Shown piece after piece: positions 1 through 5,033 of a stretch of 11,196 bases of DNA. The notes beneath the pieces are model-generated. The model saw nothing but the letters and a program-made list of their open reading frames with translations, did not search any database and had not been told where the DNA came from. Each line of letters opens with the position of its first letter. Within the stretch, counting starts at the first letter, position 1. Position numbers and translations under genes: made by a program. Origin of the DNA: Clostridia bacterium (GTDB lineage Bacteria; Bacillota_A; Clostridia; RUG12999); contig JAFYVD010000044.1 in the NCBI GenBank assembly GCA_017558425.1, positions 1 through 11,196 on the forward strand, read 5' to 3'.

Positions 1-239
1 ATAGCCCAGTTATCAGATTCTGTACCGCCTGAAGTGAAATAAATCTCTTCAGGCAATGCGCCGAGATACATAGCAACTTTTTCACGAGCATCCTCAACAA
101 TTTTCTTTGCTTCCTCGCCCATATTGTAAAGCGATGAAGGGTTGCCGAACTGGTTTGTAAATATCGTCAGCATTTTTGCAACAACCTCAGGTTTTGCCTG
201 CGTAGTTGCTGCATTATCAAAGTAAATTTGCTTAGCCAA
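1..239 (-). CDS. Cysteine desulfurase (NifS/IscS family), 5' part, partial
   Basis: This is a pyridoxal-phosphate enzyme that takes sulfur from L-cysteine as a protein-bound persulfide for Fe-S cluster or thio-cofactor synthesis in the cytoplasm. The visible 79 residues begin [13 protein letters not shown], the usual N-terminus of class V aminotransferase-fold desulfurases. They continue with FGNPSSLY at about residue 31 and end in [11 protein letters not shown] (69-79), the conserved PLP-phosphate-binding stretch. The PLP lysine and the active-site cysteine lie beyond the window edge, so NifS, IscS and SufS-like types cannot be separated, although the FGNPSS and GGTESDN forms favour NifS/IscS. 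The start is taken as TTG at 239: AGAGG lies 10 nt upstream, and the nearby ATG runs into a stop within two codons. The gene is divergent from recR. No IscR-type regulator is visible next to it. Confidence 0.93.
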   Translation of the reverse strand, partial: MAKQIYFDNAATTQAKPEVVAKMLTIFTNQFGNPSSLYNMGEEAKKIVEDAREKVAMYLGALPEEIYFTSGGTESDNWA

Positions 240-289
240 TTTATATCATCCTCTTAAGTACTTATAATTAAAAATATTATATACATACC

Positions 290-318
290 ATTATACTATT
301 ATTTTATCAACTTTTCAA
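290..318 (-). promoter_or_regulatory. Sigma-A-like promoter of the cysteine desulfurase gene
   Basis: Read on the minus strand, TTGAAA (318-313), a 17-nt spacer and TATAAT (295-290) lie about 50 nt upstream of the TTG start. The -10 box matches the consensus and the -35 box has one mismatch. A second TTGAAA-like hexamer lies just upstream, in an AT-rich stretch. No operator is evident. Confidence 0.72.
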
Positions 319-393
319 TAGTTTTTTTCAATAATTATTCAACTAACTGTAGATTTTTTTTAAACATTATATATATATTGTTCCTGTTTGCTA

Positions 394-422
394 TTGAAAT
401 ATTGCATATTTTATGATAAAAT
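394..422 (+). promoter_or_regulatory. Sigma-A-like promoter of recR
   Basis: TTGAAA (394-399), a 17-nt spacer and TAAAAT (417-422) precede recR. A TG dinucleotide one base before the -10 box gives an extended -10. Transcription should start near 429, giving a leader of roughly 16 nt before the TTG start, with the Shine-Dalgarno site almost at its 5' end. Confidence 0.7.
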
Positions 423-444
423 ACAATAGAAAGAGGTGTTTTTA

Positions 445-1038
445 TTGAATCATATTCCTGCACTTTCAGATCTTATAGATGCATTTGCCCGCCTTCCGGG
501 AATCGGCTCGAAAACTGCCGCTCGTCTGGCGTTTCATATTCTGAATATGCCCGAATCCTATGCGAAATCTTTCGCTGATGCACTTATAAATGCAAAGAAA
601 AATATAAAATATTGCGATTGCTGTAAAAATCTTACCGACGTATCCCCTTGCGCAATTTGTTCGGGCTATAAACGTGACAGGTCGGTAATTTGTGTTGTGG
701 AAAGTCCTAAAGATGTGCTGGCAATTGAAAAAACCGGCGAGTACCGTGGGCTGTACCATGTTCTGCACGGAGTAATATCGCCTATGGACAATATCGGGCC
801 CGACGATATTTATATCAAAGAGCTTGTCAGCCGAATCACTCCCGAAGTTAAGGAAGTGATTGCGGCAACAAACTTAACCGTTGAAGGTGAAGCAACTGCG
901 GTTTATATTTCAAGATTGCTTTCGCCGCTTGGTGTGAAAGTCACCCGTATTGCTCAGGGAATCCCTGTGGGCGGTGACCTTGAATATGCTGATGAAATTA
1001 CATTGTCAAAATCGCTTGAAGCACGTCGTGAAATTTAA
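445..1038 (+). CDS. recR: Recombination mediator protein RecR
   Basis: RecR works with RecF/RecO to load RecA on gapped single-stranded DNA during recombinational repair in the cytoplasm. The product has 197 residues, the usual family length of about 200. It shows the helix-hairpin-helix [17 protein letters not shown] (18-34), a C4 zinc finger with CDCC (57-60) and CAIC (69-72), and a Toprim domain from about 80, including [15 protein letters not shown], then the C-terminal [20 protein letters not shown] (168-187). The start is set at TTG 445: AAAGAGGTG (430-438) is a strong ribosome site six bases upstream. An in-frame GTG at 436 lies inside that site and is unlikely to be used. The gene is monocistronic here, with its own promoter and a terminator. 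The dnaX and ybaB-type genes that often precede recR are not adjacent. Confidence 0.97.
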   Translation: MNHIPALSDLIDAFARLPGIGSKTAARLAFHILNMPESYAKSFADALINAKKNIKYCDCCKNLTDVSPCAICSGYKRDRSVICVVESPKDVLAIEKTGEYRGLYHVLHGVISPMDNIGPDDIYIKELVSRITPEVKEVIAATNLTVEGEATAVYISRLLSPLGVKVTRIAQGIPVGGDLEYADEITLSKSLEARREI

Positions 1039-1045
1039 AAAAATA

Positions 1046-1087
1046 TCCGGAAGAAAACAGTTGCTTTCTTCCGGACATTCTTTTTTT
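1046..1087. terminator. Bidirectional terminator between recR and the spore protein gene
   Basis: A perfect 11-bp stem, TCCGGAAGAAA (1046-1056) with TTTCTTCCGGA (1065-1075), has an 8-nt loop. On the minus strand it is followed within two bases by a run of seven T, giving a strong terminator for the spore protein gene. On the plus strand a T7 run (1081-1087) begins five bases after the stem, so it can also serve recR. Confidence 0.85.
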
Positions 1088-1094
1088 ACAAATC

Positions 1095-1280
1095 TTATTT
1101 CATGGAGCTTTCGTAAGACTGGATCATTTTTTTAACCATCTGACCGCCTACGCTGCCTGCCTGTTTGGATGTGAGGTCACCGTTGTAACCCTGTTTAAGG
1201 TTAACGCCAACTTCAGATGCTGCTTCCATCTTAAATCTTTCCATTGCTTCTTTTGCTTCGGGAACTAATGTTTTAGCCAT
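1095..1280 (-). CDS. Alpha/beta-type small acid-soluble spore protein (SASP)
   Basis: SASPs of this type coat spore DNA, switch it to an A-like form and protect it from UV and chemicals. They are degraded at germination by the GPR protease. The 61-residue product has the family core: ASEVGVNL (21-28) next to the expected GPR cleavage region E-A/A-S-E (19-23), and the C-terminal DNA-binding part TSKQAGSVGGQMVKKMI (37-53) with the hallmark GSVGG. The start is ATG 1280, with AGAGGTG nine bases upstream. An in-frame GTG at 1292 is part of that ribosome site. It is a single-gene unit with a sigma-G-like promoter and a terminator shared with recR. The gene marks the host as an endospore former or recent descendant. 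Confidence 0.95.
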   Translation of the reverse strand: MAKTLVPEAKEAMERFKMEAASEVGVNLKQGYNGDLTSKQAGSVGGQMVKKMIQSYESSMK

Positions 1281-1333
1281 TTTTAATTTCACCTCTGAAT
1301 AAATTTTTATTTCGCACTTTCATCGTGCAGTAA

Positions 1334-1362
1334 TATTGTGCACCGCTGAAAACTTTATATTC
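1334..1362 (-). promoter_or_regulatory. Candidate sigma-G (forespore) promoter of the SASP gene
   Basis: On the minus strand GAATA (1362-1358), a 17-nt spacer and CACAATA (1340-1334) fit the sigma-G pattern of a short GNATA-like -35 and a CATNNTA-like -10, with one mismatch in the -10. Position about 50 nt upstream of the SASP start and the known forespore expression of SASPs support the call. No good sigma-A pair overlaps it. Confidence 0.6.
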
Positions 1363-1406
1363 CGGTAATTTTTATATTTATTGTTTTTTTTATCCATTTA
1401 ATTTTA

Positions 1407-1435
1407 TTGACACAAAAAATCATAAATGTTATAAT
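1407..1435 (+). promoter_or_regulatory. Consensus sigma-A promoter of the LRR-stalk gene pair
   Basis: TTGACA (1407-1412), a 17-nt spacer and TATAAT (1430-1435) match both hexamers exactly, and a TG one base before the -10 adds an extended -10. Transcription should begin near 1442 with a leader of about 30 nt. No repressor site is evident, so strong vegetative expression is expected. Confidence 0.85.
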
Positions 1436-1471
1436 TGAAATATAAACAAATTTAATATAAGGGTGAATTTT

Positions 1472-2431
1472 ATGAAAAAGTTTTTTTGCCTGATTTTGAT
1501 GATTATAACGACATTGTCCGCGGCCTCTGTTTTGGCGGCAGACGATACCGTTTTAATTGACGGCGTCATTTTCAGCAAAGACAAAAAAACACTGCTCGAA
1601 TACCATTCCATCGGCAGAAGGTCAGAATATGAAATTCCCGACGGGGTCACAGCAATTGCTGATTCCGCATTCAAATCCGCTACTTTTCTTGAATCAGTCT
1701 CCATCCCCGACAGCGTGAAAACTTTGGGGAAATCCGCATTTGCATTTTGTTCCTCTCTCCAAAGCATCACTTTGCCGAAAGGTGTGACCAAAATCCCCGA
1801 TTACGCTTTTGACCGCTGTACGGCTCTTGAAAAGGTTGAAATTCTTGGTAAAGTAACCGTCATCGGAATCCGTGCATTTAATGAATGCCGCAGTCTGAAG
1901 TCCATAAACATCCCGACCACTGTGAAAAACATAGAAAATGGTGCGTTTGATGTTTGCAGTTCGTTGATTGATATAGCTTACGACGGCACTGTTGAAATGT
2001 GGAACAATATAGAGTTTGATGCAAACAACCTTTTTATAACCTCAATTTCAATCAATCAGTTCAGAGAAATGCCTATCACAATTACAATTGACGGCAAAGC
2101 TATCGCAAACGAGAAATTTGACCAGCCTCCCATAATCGAAAACGGCAGAACTCTCGTTCCTCTCCGTGCGATTTTTGAAGCGCTTGGCGCAGATGTAACC
2201 TGGGAAGATGAAACTCAGACAGTTGGTGCAACAAAAGGCGACACCGTTATTTCTCTGCAAATCGGGTCTGCTGAAATGAAAATAAATGATACCGTTAAAA
2301 TTCTCGACGTTCCCGCAAAGCTTGTTAACTCAAGAACACTTGTTCCTGTTCGTGCAGTTGCCGAAGCTTTCGGCTGCAAAGTCAGTTGGGACGGTGTTAC
2401 AAATACGGTTATAATAGAAACTAAAAAATAA
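1472..2431 (+). CDS. Secreted BspA-like leucine-rich-repeat protein with C-terminal stalk (Cu amine oxidase N-like) domain, copy 1
   Basis: The function is not established; it is probably a surface or exported binding protein. Residues 1-22 form a signal peptide (MKK, hydrophobic core, cleavage expected after VLA). Residues about 53-185 hold roughly five BspA/LRR_5 units with the pattern IPxxVxxIxxxAFxxCxxLxxI, ending in a degenerate unit with DGTVEMWNNI. Residues about 203-318 form the stalk-type domain resembling copper amine oxidase N-terminal domains, with two GRTLVPLRAIFEALGA / SRTLVPVRAVAEAFGC-like half repeats. No LPXTG, SLH or membrane anchor is visible. The start is ATG 1472 after AAGGGTG; the in-frame GTG at 1463 lies inside that ribosome site. 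The stop is followed 13 nt later by a close paralogue, so the two are probably co-transcribed. The last 314 bp are nearly duplicated in that paralogue. Confidence 0.92.
   Translation: MKKFFCLILMIITTLSAASVLAADDTVLIDGVIFSKDKKTLLEYHSIGRRSEYEIPDGVTAIADSAFKSATFLESVSIPDSVKTLGKSAFAFCSSLQSITLPKGVTKIPDYAFDRCTALEKVEILGKVTVIGIRAFNECRSLKSINIPTTVKNIENGAFDVCSSLIDIAYDGTVEMWNNIEFDANNLFITSISINQFREMPITITIDGKAIANEKFDQPPIIENGRTLVPLRAIFEALGADVTWEDETQTVGATKGDTVISLQIGSAEMKINDTVKILDVPAKLVNSRTLVPVRAVAEAFGCKVSWDGVTNTVIIETKK
2118..2431 (+). repeat. 314-bp direct repeat, copy A (stalk domain of first LRR gene)
   Basis: This segment aligns without gaps to 3088-3401 at a constant offset of 970 bp. By hand count there are 22 mismatches in 314 bp (about 93% identity), and 99 of 103 encoded residues are the same. 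Similarity falls sharply just upstream of 2118, at a domain boundary. Confidence 0.95.
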
Positions 2432-2444
2432 AAAGGAGAATATT

Positions 2445-3401
2445 ATGAAAAAAATATTATGTCTCATTCTGGCAATCCTGATGTCCGTGTCTTTCCTCGT
2501 GGTGTTTGCCGCCAATGACACAGTTGTTGTTGACGGAGTTACATTCAGCAAAGACAAAAAAACGCTTATCGAATACGCTTCTTCGGGTGGTCGCACAACA
2601 TATGATATTCCCAAAGGGGTAACAACTATTGCCGAAGACGCTTTCAAAAACTGTAAAGTTCTGAAAAAAATTACCATGCCCGACAGTGTAACGAAAATAG
2701 GAAAGACTGCATTTTCATTCTGTACTTCTCTTGAGGAAATTGTTTTGTCCAAAAATCTCACAGAGATAACAGAATCCATTTTCGACAATTGTACTGCTCT
2801 TCTTTCTGTAGAAATCCCCGAAAATGTTACAACCATAGGTACATACGCATTCAATCAATGCAAAAAGCTCAAAAGTGTATCAATACCAAAAAGCGTTACT
2901 CTGATTGATACAGGTGCATTTTCAAGATGTCAGTCTCTTGCAGAAATTAATTATTCGGGCACACAAAATGATTGGGCAAAAATACAAATAAAAAATGCCA
3001 ACCAATCTCTGACAAATGCTACGCTTATTGCAGAAAAATCAGATGAAGTTATCATTACACTTGACGGAAAACCGATTGTCGGAAATATTGACCAGCCTCC
3101 CATAATCGAAAACGGCAGAACTCTCGTTCCTCTCCGCGTGATTTTTGAAGCACTTGGAGCAGAGGTAACCTGGGAAGATGAAACTCAGACGGTTGGGGCA
3201 ACAAAAGGCGACACCGTCATTTCTCTGCAAATCGGGTCTGCTGAAATGAAAATAAATGATACCGTTAAAACTCTTGACGTTCCCGCAAAACTTGTTAACT
3301 CAAGAACACTCGTTCCTGTCCGTGCAGTTGCAGAAGCTTTTGGCTGCAAAGTTGGCTGGGACGGAGTGACAAACACTGTTATAATAGAAACTAAAAAATA
3401 A
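2445..3401 (+). CDS. Secreted BspA-like leucine-rich-repeat protein with C-terminal stalk (Cu amine oxidase N-like) domain, copy 2
   Basis: This is a 318-residue paralogue of the gene just upstream, with the same architecture. It has a signal peptide (MKKILCLILA, hydrophobic to about residue 22), an invariant linker GVTFSKDKKTLIEY (31-44), five or so LRR_5 units at about 53-185 ending in SGTQNDWAKI, and a stalk domain from about 203 to the end. AAGGAG lies eight bases before ATG 2445, and the 13-nt gap to the previous stop points to one transcript. By hand alignment about 96 of the first 180 residues match copy 1, against 99 of 103 at the C-terminus. The variable LRR face on a constant stalk suggests ligand or surface binding by different LRRs on a common anchor, but this is inference; no ligand can be named. 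Confidence 0.92.
   Translation: MKKILCLILAILMSVSFLVVFAANDTVVVDGVTFSKDKKTLIEYASSGGRTTYDIPKGVTTIAEDAFKNCKVLKKITMPDSVTKIGKTAFSFCTSLEEIVLSKNLTEITESIFDNCTALLSVEIPENVTTIGTYAFNQCKKLKSVSIPKSVTLIDTGAFSRCQSLAEINYSGTQNDWAKIQIKNANQSLTNATLIAEKSDEVIITLDGKPIVGNIDQPPIIENGRTLVPLRVIFEALGAEVTWEDETQTVGATKGDTVISLQIGSAEMKINDTVKTLDVPAKLVNSRTLVPVRAVAEAFGCKVGWDGVTNTVIIETKK
3088..3401 (+). repeat. 314-bp direct repeat, copy B (stalk domain of second LRR gene)
   Basis: Partner of 2118-2431. Both copies begin just before the codons for DQPPIIENGRTLVP and end at the shared TAA stop. Many of the differences are at third codon positions. Confidence 0.95.
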
Positions 3402-3409
3402 AAGATAAA

Positions 3410-3446
3410 AAACACATCGTTCGGCGAACCGCCAAACGATGTGTTT
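3410..3446. terminator. Bidirectional terminator between the LRR pair and the GNAT gene
   Basis: AAACACATCGTT (3410-3421) pairs with AACGATGTGTTT (3435-3446), and an inner GGCG/CGCC pairs across an AAC loop, giving about 16 bp in all. On the minus strand it follows the GNAT stop directly and runs into a T-rich tail. On the plus strand the tail (TTTCTTATAT) is weaker, so termination of the LRR transcript may be less efficient. Confidence 0.82.
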
Positions 3447-3447
3447 C

Positions 3448-3879
3448 TTATATAAGTTCTTTTTCCATCCAGATATGCGGACAACCCTGTTCGGATTCTA
3501 TTTCGCCATAAGGCGAAAAACCATTTTTTTCGTAAAATCCTTGCGCGTGAAGCTGAGCGTGCAGAATTATCTTTTTTCCGCCTTGCTCGGAAACGAAGTT
3601 CTGGGCAGCTTCAATCATTTTTCTGCCCAAATTTTTGCCTCGCAACTGTTTTAAAACTGCCATTCTGCCGAACATATAAACGCCTTTTTCCTCTTTTTCG
3701 AAAATGCGACAGGTTGCAATTGCCTTGCCATCTTCAAACATTACGAAATGAGTTGCAACGGCATCTTTTTCATCATACTCGTCGGTAAATCCCTGTTCTT
3801 TCACAAAAACAGTTTCCCTGATATTTTTTGCCTCCTGGGGCAAACCGATAAATGTTTTTATTTCCATAATTTTCTCCAT
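3448..3879 (-). CDS. GNAT-family N-acetyltransferase (YjcF/ElaA-like)
   Basis: This is a cytoplasmic acetyl-CoA-dependent acetyltransferase; the substrate is unknown. The 143-residue product has an N-terminal IRETVFVKEQGF (20-31) followed by EYDEKDAVATHFV, typical of the small YjcF/ElaA-type GNATs. The acetyl-CoA pyrophosphate-binding loop is QLRGKNLGRKMIEAA (78-92), and ILHAQLHAQGFYEKNGF (105-121) is the beta5-alpha4 region with the tyrosine often acting as general acid. Its ATG overlaps the stop of the upstream esterase gene (TAATG), so the two are translationally coupled. A second in-frame ATG at 3867 with GGAG six bases ahead is an equally credible start and would give 139 residues. The coupling suggests a shared physiological role with the esterase, but nothing shows which. 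Confidence 0.9.
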   Translation of the reverse strand: MEKIMEIKTFIGLPQEAKNIRETVFVKEQGFTDEYDEKDAVATHFVMFEDGKAIATCRIFEKEEKGVYMFGRMAVLKQLRGKNLGRKMIEAAQNFVSEQGGKKIILHAQLHAQGFYEKNGFSPYGEIESEQGCPHIWMEKELI

Positions 3880-4658
3880 TATTCCTCAAACAAAAATTTC
3901 AGACCATCCTGAATGTGCAAATCCCACCAAGGCCAACTGTGGTCGCCTTCCGACTCTTTATAGGTGTGCTCCACATTAAGCTCGTCCAAAACCCTGTGAA
4001 GTTTCCTGTTTGATTCAAGAAGCCCGGGGTCATCCTCGGTTCCGCACCATATATACATTTTGGGGAATCCTTTTTGGTTTTTTCTCGCGAGAGCATACAA
4101 ATCGTGCTCGCTTCCTTCAAGTTCGAGAGGACTTTCCATATTAAAATCAAAAATGGATTTCCATTCGGGAAGATTTACAGGTCTGTTTTTTCTTGTAATA
4201 TCAAGCGAACCCGAAAGGGAAACACATCCGCCGAATTTCTCCGGATAGGTAAGTGCCACTTTAAGTGCTCCGTACCCGCCCATTGAAAGACCTGCCACAA
4301 AGTTGTCCTCACGTTTATCCGACATGCCTTTAAAATAACCGCGGCAAACTTCGGGGAGCTCTTCCGTCACGAAAGTAAAATAATTCACGCCATATGCGGT
4401 GTTGGAATACCAGCTTCTGTCGACATTGGGCATCACCACTGCAATCCCGTATTTGTCGGCATATCTTTCGATTGATGAACGGCGCATCCAGTCGGCGTGG
4501 TTCTGTGAAAGTCCGTGAAACAGATAGAGTGTTTTGTAACCCTCTTTATCGCCCAATCCTATGCCGGGCTGCGTTTTCTTTGCTTCGGGAAGAATTATAT
4601 TTACAACCGTTCTCTTTGAGAGTGCTTTTGAATAATAATTAAATTCTAAAAATGCCAT
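3879..4658 (-). CDS. Alpha/beta-hydrolase esterase (esterase D / tributyrin esterase-like)
   Basis: This is a serine esterase of the PF00756-type family that includes esterase D (S-formylglutathione hydrolase), EstA tributyrin esterase and acetyl-xylan or feruloyl esterases. The product has 259 residues and no signal peptide, so it acts in the cytoplasm. LYLFHGLSQNHADW (44-57) carries the oxyanion-hole region. GLSMGGYGAL (123-132) holds the nucleophile Ser125. CGTEDD (205-210) supplies the probable acid, and EGDHSWPWWD (237-246) the catalytic His240. The start is ATG 4658, with GGAGG five bases upstream; the longer in-frame extension to 4679 lacks a ribosome site. It has its own sigma-A promoter and leads a two-gene unit with the GNAT gene. 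A role in deacetylating imported sugars or xenobiotic esters is possible but unproven. Confidence 0.92.
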   Translation of the reverse strand: MAFLEFNYYSKALSKRTVVNIILPEAKKTQPGIGLGDKEGYKTLYLFHGLSQNHADWMRRSSIERYADKYGIAVVMPNVDRSWYSNTAYGVNYFTFVTEELPEVCRGYFKGMSDKREDNFVAGLSMGGYGALKVALTYPEKFGGCVSLSGSLDITRKNRPVNLPEWKSIFDFNMESPLELEGSEHDLYALARKNQKGFPKMYIWCGTEDDPGLLESNRKLHRVLDELNVEHTYKESEGDHSWPWWDLHIQDGLKFLFEE

Positions 4659-4687
4659 AACTGCCTCCGTAGATATCATTTTACTAC

Positions 4688-4716
4688 ATTATATCACAAA
4701 AAAATAAAAATGACAA
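4688..4716 (-). promoter_or_regulatory. Sigma-A promoter of the esterase-GNAT unit
   Basis: On the minus strand TTGTCA (4716-4711), a 17-nt spacer and TATAAT (4693-4688) with a TG one base ahead of the -10 lie about 30 nt from the esterase start. It is back-to-back with the thrS promoter, the two -35 boxes being 29 nt apart. Confidence 0.8.
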
Positions 4717-4745
4717 TATGCAATTGATATACTGACGAAAAACTA

Positions 4746-4774
4746 TTGACAAACGGTTGTAAAAGTGTTAAAAT
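4746..4774 (+). promoter_or_regulatory. Sigma-A promoter of the T-box/thrS transcript
   Basis: TTGACA (4746-4751), a 17-nt spacer and TAAAAT (4769-4774), with a TG one base ahead of the -10 box, place the transcript start near 4781. The T-box leader follows directly. Confidence 0.82.
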
Positions 4775-4781
4775 TACATTA

Positions 4782-5013
4782 TTAATATAAAGGCTGTGAT
4801 GGAAAGAGTAGCAGGATGGCCGCATCCAGAGAGAGAAACATTTGCTGGAAGTTTCTTATGTAGTGTCCCCTCGTGAAAACCGCTCCGGAGCTGCACTGTC
4901 GAAATATAAGTAGGCTTTGCCGTGATTCTGCGTTAAGGAAAATGAAGTTAAATTTAAGGTGGAACCGTGTAATCAATGCACCCTTAATGCTTTTGCATTA
5001 GGGGATTTTTTTT
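4782..5013 (+). ncRNA. T-box riboswitch leader, tRNA-Thr responsive (ACC specifier)
   Basis: This cis-acting leader senses uncharged tRNA-Thr and controls transcription into thrS. Stem I carries the AGTA element (4807-4810) expected on the 5' side of the specifier loop, an AGAGAG stretch (4828-4833), and on the 3' side GTGAAAACCGCTCCGGAGC, where ACC (4879-4881) is the specifier, a threonine codon. The antiterminator is well formed: TTAAGG (4954-4959) pairs with CCTTAA (4982-4987), a 7-nt bulge TGGAACC (4960-4966) holds the acceptor-binding TGGA, and GTGT (4967-4970) pairs with GCAC (4978-4981). The T-box core AAGGTGGAACCGTG (4956-4969) differs from the usual AGGGTGGNACCGCG at two places. The CCTTAA arm is shared with the terminator, which gives the switch. 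This leader accounts for most of the gene-free stretch 4659-5033. Confidence 0.96.
4981..5013 (+). terminator. Regulated intrinsic terminator of the T-box
   Basis: CCCTTAATGC (4981-4990) pairs with GCATTAGGGG (4995-5004) over a TTTT loop, with one G-U pair, followed by a run of eight T (5006-5013). It is mutually exclusive with the antiterminator, which uses 4982-4987. The thrS ribosome site AGGAGG (5021-5026) lies just downstream and outside the hairpin, so control is at transcription, not translation. Confidence 0.95.
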
Positions 5014-5033
5014 ATCTTATAGGAGGAATAATT

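Noticed and set aside
1326..1344. Imperfect palindrome GTGCA...TGCAC overlapping the SASP -10 region
   Set aside because: Only five base pairs per arm. It gives no convincing operator, and the sigma-G reading explains the conserved-looking bases.
2330..2854. Minus-strand open frame of 174 codons across the two LRR genes
   Set aside because: It spans the junction of two clear plus-strand genes with signal peptides and ribosome sites. Similar antisense frames recur in both copies because the sequence is duplicated.
2118..3401. Long direct repeat considered as a mobile element or integration product
   Set aside because: The repeated unit is exactly a protein domain ending at the stop codon, with no transposase, inverted ends or target duplication. 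Paralogue duplication or gene conversion explains it.
3504..3521. Perfect hairpin TTTCGCC-ATAA-GGCGAAA inside the GNAT gene
   Set aside because: It lies within coding sequence (FSPYGEI) and has no T-run on either strand, so it is not a terminator. It is most likely incidental.
4959..5033. GTG start for thrS within the T-box
   Set aside because: The extension would translate the T-box core and terminator hairpin. ATG 5034 has AGGAGG at ideal spacing.
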